DNA from: Linepithema humile
Lineage: Eukaryota > Arthropoda > Insecta > Hymenoptera > Formicidae
Direction of reading: 5' to 3'
Assembly: GCF_040581485.1 (NCBI RefSeq)
Contig: NC_090128.1
Coordinates: forward strand, 15,863,431-15,927,430
Length of the DNA: 64,000 nucleotides
Part shown: in pieces, positions 1 to 11,915 of the stretch
How positions within the stretch are numbered: position 1 is the first letter of the stretch
How the letters are laid out: every line of letters begins with the position of its first letter
Made by a program: the position numbers and the translations under genes
The notes under the pieces: model-generated
Databases searched by the model: none
The model's input: the letters and a program-made list of their open reading frames with translations, nothing else
What the model was told of the DNA's origin: nothing

Positions 1-136
1 TTATTTTATTTTATTTTTATTTTTGTCTTGGTTAGGCTCCATCCTTGGTTTTAAACTGAAAACAAAAATATGTATTAAATATGACATTAAATTTATACAT
101 TATTTCATAATATCAATCAAAACAAAACTTACCAAT

Positions 137-568
137 TTATCTATAATAATAACCAGGATTTATGCCGGGATAAAATCCCGGATAAGATGCAATATTTTGG
201 TATTGCATCCCTCCGGACATATATCCCGGCATAAATTGAACAGAATAAGGCGGCAGTGGTTGAAGCGGCAGTGGTTGAGGCGGCAGTGGTTGAGGCGGCA
301 GTGGTTGAGGCGGCAATGGTTGAGGCGGCAGCGGAGGAGTCGCATAAAAAATCATCGGGGCCATGGGCAATGGTGGTTTTGTTCTATTGCGTCTCCGCTC
401 TTTATTAATGGCCCGCCGCACTGCTTTATTTAATCGCTAAAACATAACATAACATTTTAAATTAATAATAAAAATTATTAAAAAATCGTTGCCTTACACT
501 CATATTACACGTACCACATACACACATGCAATACATACATTCACATTTAGATTCTTTTTTTCTTCTAC

Positions 569-610
<42 letters not shown>

Positions 611-945
611 CGTTCGCTACATCGTCATTACAATTATCATACATCCATGCACATTACACGCACCATACATGCACACGCGATTTCTATCCTAATATATTTT
701 ATTTAGTTATTACTTACGTTTTTTTGCGGTCTGAATCGATTCGGCAATGATGCTGGTCGCGACGGTGGTGGCGGCGGTGGCAGCGGAGATGGCGGCGGCG
801 ATGGCGGCGGCGGCGGCGGCGACAATTCTATTTTACGACGATGGTACCGTCGCCGCTCTCGAGCTGAACGACGACGGTGCCGGCGCCGCTCTCGAGCTGG
901 ACGACGACGGTACCATCGCCGCTCTCGTCGACATTCCCGTCCTTG
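137..945 (-). CDS. Arg- and Pro-rich protein, two 3' exons (possible host gene)
   Basis: I do not recognise this gene. Two minus-strand exons, 945-718 and 436-137, join in phase 0 across a 281-bp intron with a GTAAGT donor (717) and a pyrimidine-rich TTTTAG acceptor. The first exon encodes Arg-rich stretches (RRR, RER repeats) followed by a long poly-Pro tract. The second continues with basic residues and six or so copies of a 15-bp repeat encoding PLPPQ, and ends in a Gly/Pro/Tyr-rich tail (PGFYPG, NPGYYYR). The 5' end is not fixed: an in-frame TAG lies at 946-948, and that same TAG could be a splice acceptor, so earlier exons probably lie upstream. Low-complexity composition makes function unpredictable; RNA-binding or structural roles are only guesses. 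Confidence 0.4.
572..607. repeat. (CT)n microsatellite
   Basis: About 18 CT units, inside the intron of the Arg/Pro-rich gene. Confidence 0.95.
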
Positions 946-1026
946 CTACCGTGGGGGAGAGGGACGGTACGGCGCCTTCACTTTTGCCTGCAAATAAAAA
1001 TTTTTTTTATATATATTAATAATGAA

Positions 1027-1097
1027 ACCAGTTAATACATTATTACAGTTAACGCATCGTAATACGATATGTAAACTGTAATAATATATTAACCGGT
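1027..1097. repeat. 71-bp hairpin
   Basis: Arms beginning ACCAGTTAATA and ending TATTAACCGGT pair almost throughout, and the loop contains a second dyad (ATCGTA-A-TACGAT). No coding frame. Could be a tiny foldback element or a transcribed hairpin. Confidence 0.7.
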
Positions 1098-1099
1098 TA

Positions 1100-1938
1100 T
1101 CATAAAATTAAAATAAGGATACTTATTCTTCCCATCTTCTAATATCGCGTGGTCGCGTGGTCGCGTGGTCACGTGTCGCACAGCTAACAGAAGAGTGATT
1201 CTTGCCGATTTCCAGCTGTTGAGTAGGAGAGGTCACTTTCTTTCCTTGTCACTTTTTCATCACTTTTTCATCACTTTCTTATCTTACGGGATTTCATAGA
1301 CGTGCGATTGCATTTCGTTCCACCGTATTTATTTTTCTGATAAATATTTTTTTTACTTTTTTGGAAATTTTATTATTTTAAAATAAGTAAACAAATATAG
1401 ATAATTCACAGCGTGTACATTTTTCAAAATATTAATGCAATTAAAAAAATAAAATAAAACATTAATAAAAGCATATGATAGCAGTATATGCATTTCTGAA
1501 ATGCGCTATAAGAAAATATGAATATTTTTTATACTTTTATATTATTTTGCACATTGTAGCAATAAAAGTATAAACTAAATATAAAAATAGAAAATGCTTT
1601 TATTTTTATCTCTAGTTTTCTATGAAATTTTGTTACCACTAATATTTTGAAAAATTTATTCGTATAGAATTACTTGACATTACTTACTTTAAAATAATAA
1701 AAAATATTGTAACAAAACTTTATACAGATTATGACTTATACTTTATTCGCATAACCAGGAGTCGCACAGAGTTACGTACATTACTGAGCACTACAGCTGA
1801 CAGTAAATTTAGCGGGAATACTGTTATTGTTATTGATACCGCGTAATATCAGTATATAGTGCGAGTGAAAGTGTTAGAAGAAAGAAGATAGGAAAAGAAG
1901 AAAGAAGATAGGAAAAGAAGAAGGAAAGAAGAAAGAAG
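1100..1938. other. Non-coding stretch, candidate 5' region of the Mutator-like gene
   Basis: AT-rich, without a convincing gene. It holds a CGTGGTCG triplet repeat (1147-1170), repeated TCACTTTTTCA blocks (1250-1280) and, from 1870, purine-rich GAAGAAAGAAGATAGGAAAA repeats that could be the 5' leader of the exon starting at 1939. Confidence 0.4.
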
Positions 1939-2015
1939 ATGGGAAGAAAAAATTCCATGCAAATATTGCCTCTTTTTCGTTCGCGAATGTCATTGAAAAA
2001 AGGATGGCGAAAAAG
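1939..2015 (+). CDS. Candidate first exon of the Mutator-like/YqaJ gene
   Basis: An ATG at 1939 opens 25 codons plus two bases (MGRKNSMQILPL..., very basic) and stops at an AG/GTTAGT donor at 2015/2016. The open phase (2) matches exactly the acceptor at 7356 (TTTTTTTTGCAG), so joining 2015 to 7357 continues in frame with the Mutator-like transposase. The intervening intron would be 5.3 kb and filled with foldback elements. The phase match has a one-in-three chance of being accidental, so this is a hypothesis. Confidence 0.35.
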
Positions 2016-2640
2016 GTTAGTAACTATTTTTCATCAGTTGAGGAATATCTCATTTGATGATATTATTCTTTCTATTTATTTCTGTTTAGAAATTCATATT
2101 TCTTATTTCTATTTTAATTATTAATTATTAAAATGTATTAAGTATGCTTGCGGCACGAGGTGCTATTTTCTGTGCTTTAATTTTTTCTTCTATATTTTGT
2201 GTGTTCTATATATAATTGAGAATTGCTACTACATGGTATTTTAAGAACAGTGACAAAATTTAAAACTACAGATTTTGTCTTAATATTTCTATTTTTTTAT
2301 GAATTTATAAACAAAAATAAATAAAAAGTAATATAAAATCATGGGTTGAAGAATAGTAGCGGTTGTTAGTGCAAAAGGATTTATTTATTTCATATTGAAA
2401 TTATTAATCTATAGAGACACTATAGTGTACATTGATCTTACAATTCAGATATTTACAGTATAAAAAAATTAAGTACATAGCTCTCACAACAGAGAATCAA
2501 AATGTGAGATCGATGTACATTACATTGTCTGTATATAGACTAATAATTTGAATATGAAATAAATTCTTTTCACTAACAACCGCGACGATTCCGAAATCCA
2601 CTATAAATAAATAATTTTTATTAATTATAATTAATTTATT
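2016..2640. other. AT-rich stretch, nothing recognised
   Basis: No gene, no clear repeat structure. It lies between the candidate exon and the first foldback element. Confidence 0.5.
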
Positions 2641-2647
2641 TCTTGTA

Positions 2648-3606
2648 CAGCTTTTTTCTAAAGTAATATAGAAAGAAATAAGAGAAAAATCTTTCATTTT
2701 GAGTATGATTCAAAAATATTTTTACCATGTTCAATAATATTTTCTTAAAAAAGTGCGCTCGTGCAGTTGCAATTGCATTTATTTCTTAAAAGGCATCGAA
2801 TGCAGCAATTGCAGTTAGACTATGTAAATAAATGAAAAGTAAGTGAATAATTACTTATTAATTTAATATTATTTCAATATAATAATATAATTATTTTTCA
2901 TAAAACATTCAATATAAATAAAATATAATAATACTATAAAAAAATTAAAGAAGGTAAAAAAGAATAAATTGAATACAAATAATGTAATTTTTTTTTCCTT
3001 TATTATAACTTTCTACACTTCTTCAACGTACAAAAAAAGCTAACTTGTCTCAATTACTAAAAAAAATCTGTAAAAAATAAATAAAAATGCAATATAATAA
3101 AAAAGCAATATAAAAAGAAATAAATTAATTATAATTAATTATAATTACTTTTTTATATTATTACATTTTATTATTTTATTTTCTTTTATCTTTTATTATT
3201 GTACAGATTTATTGTAGTACTTCAAACAAGTTAGCTTTTTTTCTAAGTCCAGATAGAAAGTTATTATAGAGAAAAAAAAAATTACATTATTTGTATTCAA
3301 TTTATTCTTTTTTATCTTCTTTAATTTTTTTTATAGTATTATTATATTTTATTTATATTGAATGTTTTATGAAATATTATTATATTATTATATTGAAATA
3401 ATATTAAATTAATAAGTAATTATTCACTTACTTTTCATTTATTTACATAGTCTAACTGCAATTGCTGCATTCGATGCCTTTTAAGAAATAAATGCAACTG
3501 CAACTGCACGAGCGCACTTTTTAAAAAACATTTTATTGAACATCATACTACAAATGAAAGATTTTCCTTTCTTATTTCTTTCTATCTTGCCTTAGAAAAG
3601 AGCTGT
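2648..3606. mobile_element. Foldback (long inverted repeat) element 1
   Basis: The left arm starting ACAGCTTTTTTCTAA is matched in reverse complement by the right arm ending TTAGAAAAGAGCTGT. Arms of roughly 450 bp pair with scattered mismatches around a centre near 3130, and both contain the GTGCGCTCGTGCAGTTGC motif region. There is no coding capacity. Non-autonomous DNA transposon of hairpin type. Confidence 0.8.
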
Positions 3607-3635
3607 GATCCGTCCCACTTGAATCATCTTGTATG

Positions 3636-4502
3636 TATACAAGGTGTATAAAATAGGTGGGAAGCCCAGAATATCTTGGAAAATGTTTAATACAAAAATG
3701 TTTCACATTAAAATTATAGGGTTTCAAAAGATGTATTTACTAATTTTATCAGTTTTACCTTGGGAGGAAGCACTTCGGAGATTTGAAGATCATCTTTATT
3801 TTTTTAAACGGTACCATTCTAATTTTTTTGTTGAAATCGATTCTTCGCTATATTCACCGTAAAATTTTATAACAGTAGGATAGCAAAAAATTGTACAGTT
3901 TACGAGATATTTTACACTTTTATTTTACATTATGTTACATAAACTATGAAAGATTTCGTTAAATATTAATTTTTCAATTATCTTACTTTAACACTTTAAT
4001 GTACAAAATAATGACAGAAATGAATTGGTGTTAAAAAAACATATAGTTGTTTTTAAGAAAAAATATGTAACTAAAATATTATTATTTACCATGTTTTTTT
4101 CACACCAATTGATTCTTTTCATTAATTAGTGCATAAAAATGTTAAGGTAAGATTATTGAAAAATGAATATTTAATGAGATGTTTCATAATTTATGTAATA
4201 TTATGTCAAATTAAAGTGTTAAATATCTCGTAAGCTGTTCAATTTTTTGCCATCCTATTCTTATAAAATTTTACAACAAATATAGCGAGGAATCGATGTA
4301 TTAAAATAAAAATTAAAGTAATACCATTTTAAAAAATGAAGATGACCTTCAAATTACCGAAAACGCCTTCATCGAAGGTGAAACTGATAAGATCAATTAA
4401 TAAATCTTTTTGAACTCTATAATTTTTATCTGAAACATTTTTTTATAAAACTTATCTTTTTCGAGATATTCTGGAATTCTCATTTTTTTTACACTTTGTA
4501 TG
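3636..4502. mobile_element. Foldback element 2 (shared TCTCGTAAA family)
   Basis: Ends ACAAGGTGTATAAAATAGG and, in reverse complement on the right, ACAAAGTGTAAAAAAAAT. Arms pair through the whole length; the centre is near 4070. Both arms carry the CGAGATATTTTA / AAATATCTCGTAA motif also seen in the elements at 6708, 11916 and 48559, so these four form one family. No coding capacity. Confidence 0.8.
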
Positions 4503-6003
4503 AATCTATAATTGAGGGCCCGGATCGAAGAACTCGCCTAGTGCTCGAAATCCTGTAAAGGTATTATCCAAACGTCTCAGAGCATGAAAATTGTAAAAGT
4601 CGCAAAATTAATTTTTTTAAATATAGGCTTGTAGAGAATGACGAGACAGAACTTTTTTCTATTTGCAGTTTTTTGTTCAATGCCTATTTTTAATAATAAA
4701 AATAAAAAACTGAAAAATTTTTATCCCCAAATTCAATAAGATTTTAAGATATAAATCGTCGTAATTTGGCCAAATTTTGTTAAAATTGTTTGAAATTTGG
4801 TATACGCATGCAGTATAGTCTGGCGATTCCTACAAAACAATAAAGAAGCTGAAAATCACCTATTGTTTGATAATAATTAATTGCAAATTGAGGCCAGTCA
4901 GTAATCACGTTTTTTTAGTTTCGCCGATAAAAAGTATCGAGGAAACTTGAAATTTTAAACAACCTCCAGTGAGACATTTCTTCCTCATTATTGAAGGAAG
5001 GTTTCTGGAAATTTTCAGATCGATTCATAGAAAATTTGTGGAAATATGCTTTTTATAAAAAAACATGCGACGCCGCCAATGATAGCTCCGTGAGCGCTAA
5101 GCACCATCAGGCAGCGTACTCACCGTTCGGCTTTCCAGGACTCGATTTTATAATGATTTTTTAAAACTTCAACTATTGTTATTTGTTAAATTACTATCGT
5201 CCTAGAGACCGCGTCTGTGGAGTGTATGTGAAATATTTTTAAATAATAATAATAAAAGTATTTAATTAAAGACCCGTATTAATAATAGTTTATTTCGATA
5301 TTTCGTGGGGAGTGGGCGATTGTTGAAATGTATAACCATTAAAAAATCATAATAAAATCGAGTCCTGGAAAGCCGAACGGCGAGTACGCTGCCTGCTGGT
5401 GTTCAGCGCTCACGGAGCTATCATTGGCGGCGTCGCATGTTTTTTTATAAAATGCATATTTCCGCAAATTTTCTATGAATCAATCTGAAAATTTCGAGAA
5501 ACCTTCCTTCAATAATGAGGAACAAATGTCTCATTGGAAGTTGTTTAAAATTTTAAGTTCCCTCGATACTTTTTGTCGGCGAAACTAAAAAAACGTTATT
5601 ACTGACTGGCCTCAATTTGCAATTAATTATTATTAAACAATAGGCGATTTTCAGTTTCTTTATTGTTTTATAGGCATCGCTAGACTATACTGCATGTGTA
5701 TACCAAATTTCAAACAATTTTAACAAAATTTGGCTAAATTACGACGATTTATATCTTGAAATCTTATTGAATTTGAGGATAAAAATTTTTCAGTTTTTTA
5801 TTTTTATTATTAAAAATAGGCATCGATCAAAAAAACTGGAAATAGAAAAAAGTTCCGTCTCGTCATTCTCTACAAGCCTATATTTAAAAAAATTAATTTT
5901 GCGACTTTCACAATTTTCATGCTCTGAGACGTTTGGACAATACCTTTACAGGATTTCGAGCACTAGGCGAATTCTTCAATCCGGGCCCTCAATTGTGATT
6001 CAT
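4503..6003. mobile_element. Foldback element 3, 1.5 kb
   Basis: Left end TGAATCTATAATTGAGGGCC and right end GGCCCTCAATTGTGATTCA are reverse complements; the arms pair nearly continuously to a centre around 5240. It abuts foldback element 2 directly. It belongs to a different sequence family from the other foldbacks and has no coding capacity. Confidence 0.85.
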
Positions 6004-6130
6004 TTGACATAAATTGAACATAAATTTTGAGTCATTTTTGTTTCTTTAATTTTTTTATTGTTAATATTTTTTACATTTTATGTATTGCATGTTATATTAA
6101 CTGCAAAAGTAATGCTATGTAACATAAGAA

Positions 6131-6625
6131 AGCGATCCTTTGTTATTTATTTTTACAAATTCAAAATTACATACTAAAATATATAAATATATATTTATTA
6201 GTTATGTCTGTAATACCTAAAAACTAGAGACGAATAAAACGTGGGCTGGCAATTTGTAATAAATGTAGCCAGAGGCGATTTAACGTGGGCTGGCAATATT
6301 TAAATAATATAGCCAGAGGCGATCTAACGTGGGCTGGCAATATTTAAATAATATAGCCAGAGGCGATCTAACGTGGGCTGGCAATTTGTAATTAATGTAG
6401 CCAGAGGCGATCTAACGTGGGCTGGCAATTTGTAATTAATGTAGCCAGAGGCGATCTAACGTGGGCTGGCAATATTTAAATAATGTAAAGTCTCAGGCTG
6501 TCAGTTTACAGGGTCTGATAACTTACAATAATAAATTATAAATTATAGATGTCTATCCGATTACGTACAGATATAGGTAAAATATAGTTAAGTTATAAGT
6601 AAGGAAAAATAACAAAGGATTGCTT
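6131..6625. mobile_element. Small element with 20-bp terminal inverted repeats and internal hairpin repeats
   Basis: Terminal sequence AAAGCGATCCTTTGTTATTT at the left is mirrored at the right (AAATAACAAAGGATTGC, then TTT) with one mismatch. Between them sits the five-copy 44-bp repeat. Non-coding; mobile origin is inferred from the inverted ends. Confidence 0.5.
6268..6480. repeat. 44-bp tandem hairpin repeat, array 1
   Basis: Units begin (GCCAGAGGCGAT) at 6268, 6312, 6356, 6400 and 6444, an exact 44-bp period, with a partial unit before. CTGGC in one unit pairs with GCCAG at the next unit boundary, giving a 5-bp stem with an AT-rich loop. The repeat recurs once at about 10882 and as a diverged array at 13210-13620. 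Confidence 0.9.
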
Positions 6626-6693
6626 TTATTTATAACGTACAAATTTTAAAATTTTCATGTTATGTCAATTTAATAAAGTATATTAGTAGGAGC

Positions 6694-6707
<14 letters not shown>

Positions 6708-6724
<17 letters not shown>

Positions 6725-7310
6725 GTCCTATTTTAAATGAGAACTTCAAATATCTCTTGAACAAATGCATTTTAAAGACAAATGTTTCAGACAAAAGTGT
6801 GTTGTAGGGTTTCAAAAAAGACATAAAAAGAATGAAACAAAATATTTCTAGATAAAGACATTTCATAGATTTGGAGGGCAACTTAATTTTTTGAAATGGA
6901 ATTACTTTAATTGTCTTATGTCAATAGATTCCTTGTAACATTCTGCATAAAAGTATTATGATAAGATTATCGAAAAGTAAATATTTTACGAGATATTTTA
7001 TATCTTAATCTGATATATTTGGATATAAAATACAAAATATCTCGTAAAATATTTACTTTTCGATAATCTTATCATAATACTTTTATACAGAATGTTACAA
7101 TCTATTGACATAAGACAATTACAGTAATTCCATTTCAAAAAATTAAATTGCCCTCCAAATATATAAAATGTCTTTATCTAGAAATATTTTGTTTCATTCT
7201 TTTTGTCTTTTTTGAAACCCTACAACTTTTGTCTGAAACATTTGTCTTTAAAATGCATTGTTCAAGAGATATTTGAAGTCGTCGTTTAAAATAGAACGTC
7301 CTGTATATAT
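6708..7310. mobile_element. Foldback element 4 (shared TCTCGTAAA family)
   Basis: Flanked by (TA)n. Left AGGGTGTCCTATTTTAAATG is mirrored by the right end (CATTT-type arm, ATAGAACGTCCTG). Arms pair to a centre near 7012 and contain TTACGAGATATTTTA and its complement. Inserted just upstream of the acceptor of the Mutator-like gene. Confidence 0.8.
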
Positions 7311-7356
7311 ATAAAATAAATGTAATGTGCATATATTTATTGATTTTTTTTTGCAG

Positions 7357-9892
7357 GCGTCAAATGCTGCAAACAGAAGTGCGAAATGCGCAATTCGAGG
7401 AAAGAAGTGAGACAACAAAGCAGCAAAATGAAGAAGAAATAAGTAAGTACAATAAAAATGTCGAATATAACGACGATAACAGTTTGGTTATCGAAAAGGG
7501 TCATCTGGATACGAATCGTATCCAAGAAAACATGCCCGAAAGTCGTTGCATTGTCGACCTTTCTTTTATGTGGAATGAGATCCACAGAGTATTTGATGAT
7601 CATGCACGAGGAATTGAGTGCCAATTTAAAGATTGGAAACTCGTAAATTCCCGTCGCCGTGGATTACTAACGCAGTTGTTCTTCAAGTGCCAAATGTGCA
7701 ACTATGAAGCCAACATATGGTCAGAACCTTCAGAACCTAATAAACTGGATCTCAATAAAGCTGCTGTAGCTACAACTATAACAATTGGGAATGGTTATGC
7801 CCAACTGGAAGAATTCTGTGCGGGTATAAATATCCCTTGTATGTCTGAAAAGACTTATATCAAATATCGAGAAAATGTAGTCGATGATTTTCAAAAAATA
7901 GCCATGGAAAGTATGAAAATGGCAGGCGAACTCGAAAAACAACTTGCTCTCGAGAGGAATGAAACTATAAATGGCATTCCGTATATAACCGTTGTAGCGG
8001 ATGGTAGTTGGATGAAGAGATCATATGGCAACACCTATGATTCACTGTCTGGTGTTGGTGCCATAATTGGATATCGCACAAGGAAAGTTCTCTTTATTGG
8101 CATCCGCAATAAATTTTGTACGGTGTGTGATATGGCGGAGCGAATCGGTCATGAGCCACATAGCCATAAATGCTATAAAAATTTTGACCGCAACGCTAGC
8201 TCTACAAGAATGGAAAGCGACGCCATTGCAGAAGGTTTTAAAAATAGCCTTGAAATGCATGGACTGATCTATAGAACTGTTATTGCTGATGGCGACAGCA
8301 GCGTATATCAGTCCATTAAAAATAATGCGCCATATCGCGAACAAAAAGTGACTGTACGAAAAATAGAATGCAGCAATCATTTGCTTCGCAACTTGTCCAA
8401 AAAGCTGAAAACTGTTGCAGAGACAGCACAGCCAAAACAGCATAGAAAACGTGGCTTTGTACAGCTACGAAAAGTTGTAGGAAACAACATTTTAAAAATA
8501 CGGAAAGAAGTGGTAGAGGCAGCCACTTTACGAAGGGAAGAAAATATACCTCATCATAGCAAGGCTACGGAATTACAAAAAGATATTTTGAACATTCCTA
8601 GCCATATTTTTGGTGAGCATAAAAGATGCAAAGAACGCGGCCGTATATGCGAAGAAAACCGTGAGAAAATGCAAAATTATGTGCCGTATTTGAAATTTCA
8701 CGGTTTATATCAGAAAATTGAAAGTGCTGTTACGTACTTGAGCGCTTATTCCGATAGTTTGTTGTTAAATTTAACAAACAATCCTGCAGAATCGTTTAAT
8801 TCAATAATCTGCAAAACAATAGGTGGAAAGCGCATAAATTTCGGCCTACGTGGTTCTTACAATGCTAGAATTGCGGGAGCTGTTGTGCAGTATAATACTG
8901 AACAAGTTCTTACGCAAATGTATGAAAACATGTGTAAGAATGTCCCTCCAGTCGTTGAGAATTTAGAAAAGCGACGACAAATAAAAATTTCGAGAACCAA
9001 AGAATCTCGAGAAATGCATGGCAGATCAAAAAAATTCAAACGAGAGCCAGGAACAGATTGTTATTATGGCCCGCAATCACAAAAGCCAGATCTTCCGCCT
9101 AACGTTTATCAACAATTAGAAGAAAATCATATGGAAAAGTTAGCGGAAAATGCGGAAAAGAGGCAAGAAATAGAATTAGAGACAAGAGGCCAAAGTGATT
9201 GTGAACTATGGCATTCATTGAGACGTGAAATGCTAACAGCATCCAATTTTGGAACCGTATGTCGCATGAGACCAACAACGTCTTGTGCAGCAACTGTAAA
9301 AAGCATTTTGTATCCTCCACACATTGACACTGTAGCCATGAAATATGGTCGCGAGAAAGAGGAAATCGCCAGAATAGAATTAGCTGCAAAATTGAATAAA
9401 AAAATTGCACTATGCGGATTGTTCATTGATTATGAAAATCCATGCTTGGGTGCTTCTCCCGATGGACTTATCGATGAAGATGGACTGGTGGAGATTAAAT
9501 GTCCTCCATCAGCTGAAAATTTAACAGCTGATGAAGCTGTACAAACATTGCCTCAATTAAAAGGCATATTTGACAAAAAAAATATTGATAAAATGAATCG
9601 AAATCATCGATTCTTTTATCAAGTTCAGGGGCAGTTGAACATAACGCAACGCAATTATTGCATTTTCGTTATATGGACCCCAAAAAGTTTAAAAACCGTG
9701 CGTGTTAATAGAGACAATGTCTTTTGGGAAAAAGAAATGGTACCTATCTTAACACGCTTCTATTACGAGTGTATATTGCCAGAAATCTTAGACAGTCGGC
9801 ATAACAGACATATGCCTATTAGAAATCCACAATATATTGTGGATGCTCAAGAAAAAGCATCTATTATAAAAAGAAAGTTAGTCACAAATTAA
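7357..9892 (+). CDS. Mutator-like transposase fused to YqaJ-type nuclease
   Basis: Single long exon after a TTTTTTTTGCAG acceptor (7356); the first exon may be at 1939. The N-terminal half is a Mutator-like DDE transposase of the animal type: zinc-binding Cys near 7690 (CQMC), first Asp in VVADGSWMKRSY (about 7999), second in VIADGDSS (about 8287), Glu in NNPAESFNS (about 8787). The C-terminal part (about 9208-9780) is a YqaJ/lambda-exonuclease-like nuclease: LTASNFG, the acidic KYGREKEEIA helix, SPDGLIDEDGLVEIK (D-ExK core) and QVQGQLNIT. Expected role: excision and insertion of its own transposon in the nucleus, with an exonuclease module of unknown use. The frame has no stops. A Ulp1-like protease frame follows directly. 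Confidence 0.8.
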
Positions 9893-10632
9893 GTGTGCAA
9901 GAAAATAACAAAGTACAAGAGACAAATATTGTACAAGCTAAGAAAGAATTACAACGGAACATTTTGCTAACAGACGCGACAAATGTTACTGCTGATTTGA
10001 ATGCAGAGCAAGATAGCGATTGTATCTTTGTCAGTTATACAAAGAGAAAAAATCTGACTAAAGATGAAATAGCAAAACGTAAGAAAATTCTAGATGATAC
10101 AATTGTTCCTCTTTCTTTGGTGAGAAACAATGTTTTGCCTGTACAGAACCAACTAAACGATGAATCGTTAGACACATTCTTACGCATCGTTAGAAAAACT
10201 TCTTGTTTCGAAACGCAAAGCGTTCAGTATTTGCAATTTCCTGAACTAATAACAGCCAGTGATAGCGATAACAGTTTACAAATAATTGGAGGCAACTGTA
10301 CTGATCACTGGCGATGCATTTTTTTTGATGGCTCCAAACTGCACGTGTATGACAGTTTACCTAACTGTACATACGACAAATTGGCAGAAAAAGAGAAAGA
10401 TTATATTCGCAAACGTTATCCAACGATAAACGTGAGCGATATAACATTTCCAAAAGTTCAATCACAACCGGACAGCACAAGTTGCGGAATTTATGCAGCT
10501 GCTTTCGCAACAGCTGTAGTTTTAGGAAAAAATCCTTGTGAAGAAAAATATTCTAATGACGTTCAGCGCATGAGACGTCATTTAATGAATATAATAGAAA
10601 AGAACAAGCTGTCGCTTTTTCCTTCACAATAA
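9820..10632 (+). CDS. Ulp1-like (C48 family) cysteine protease frame
   Basis: The frame is open from 9820 and overlaps the end of the transposase-YqaJ frame by about 73 bp in the -1 register. It has no ATG before its C-terminal part, so it must be expressed by splicing or ribosomal frameshifting, or it is a fusion broken by a small indel. The C-terminal domain has the Ulp1 catalytic pattern: His in DHWRC (about 10306), Asp in VYDSLPN (10351), Gln in KVQSQPDS, Cys in TSCGIYAA (10483). The first 130 residues are acidic/basic linker without a recognised fold. Ulp1-like proteases cleave SUMO-type conjugates; transposons of several families carry one, and the partner here is presumably the upstream transposase. 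Confidence 0.7.
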
Positions 10633-10970
10633 GTGATTTCCGCAACATGGCATTCAAAAAAAGCAATATAGTTTAAAAAGTAGCATTTTGTAATGTAATA
10701 TCGATAATATTCGATCTGTGCTTTTCCACACTTAAAAAATGCTTTATTATTCACACAGTTGGTGTGCAAAATCGGAGAGACGAAGAATAAGAATAATGGT
10801 TGCGTCTCACAAGAATGGGCGGCGGATGGGGCCCATTCTATATTATTTTAATTAATAATAATAATAAAAAAATACAAATAAAGCCAGAGACGATGTAACG
10901 TGAGCTGGCAATTGTTATAACGTTTTCTTTCGTTTACTACATTGATCTGTGTTATGGTGTAAATTGTTAA
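10633..10970. other. 3' flank of the Mutator-like gene with one 44-bp repeat unit
   Basis: Contains a short GC-rich dyad (GAATGGGCGGCGG...GGGCCCATTC, about 10814-10838) and a single diverged 44-bp unit at about 10882-10912 (GCCAGAGACGATGTAACG then GAGCTGGC). No gene. Confidence 0.6.
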
Positions 10971-11550
10971 CAGATATTTGTACTTTTTTCGATCGAAATT
11001 CCGTCACAAAACTGCAATTTAATATACCAAACGAAATCGGCATGATACCAGATGTCTAATAAATTGTGATAAAAAGTAGCAAAGTAAAAATGAAAATATA
11101 CTTGACATACATATAATATTATAGACTATATTACATGTAATAAATGTCATATGCTTTCCTTATTTGTATCCGTATGTAATTAATACTCAATTAGTTAATT
11201 ATTGTATATTTAATGTACATATATGAAACATTTCATTATCTTTATTTTGTACATTATACAATAACGATTAAGATTATTTAATACATTTGTTTTAATGTTT
11301 TATATATATATTGAATACACATTGAATATTACAATATGTATTAATTGTTTCAGTCATTATTTTATAAAATCCTAAATAAATGTATATGAAATAGGTGTGT
11401 GTATGTTATAATTAATAAATTAACTATTAAATTACTTATTTTTTTATTTTGTATTCGTTACATAAGAAAAAACAGAAAAGAATGGCTTTCTTTTTTAAGT
11501 TTATTAATTTCAATTAAACATATGGTATATACATATGTATACGGTGTATA

Positions 11551-11695
11551 TATATATATTGTTGCGCCCGTACTATTTCGCCGCTGATGCTGTGTGTGTT
11601 ACAGCTGACGGACCGATCGATATTATCGATCGGTCCGTCAGCTGTAACACACACAGCATCAGCGGCGAAATAGTACGGGCGCAACAATATATATA
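11551..11695. repeat. 145-bp perfect palindrome
   Basis: Two 72-nt arms, exactly complementary, around a single T at 11623. The inner arm is GC-richer than the surroundings (CGCCGCTGATGCTGTG..., GGACCGATCGATA at the centre). Confidence 0.95.
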
Positions 11696-11915
11696 ATACT
11701 GTACGTTAAAGTAAAAAAGAAAGCTATTCTTTCCTTTTTCTCCTTATGTAATGAATAAAAAATAAAAAATAAATAAATAAAATAGTTAATTTATTAAAGC
11801 ATGCACACACCTATTTCATATACATTTATCTTTATTAAAGATTTTATAAAATAATGACTGAAACAATAATACATATTATAATATTCAATCATATGTATTC
11901 AGTATATATATATAC

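Noticed and set aside
747..1019. Ala-rich plus-strand frame
   Set aside because: Antisense of the Arg/Pro-rich exon, which has splice sites.
6268..6480. CRISPR-like array
   Set aside because: Eukaryotic DNA, no unique spacers; the whole 44-bp unit is repeated.
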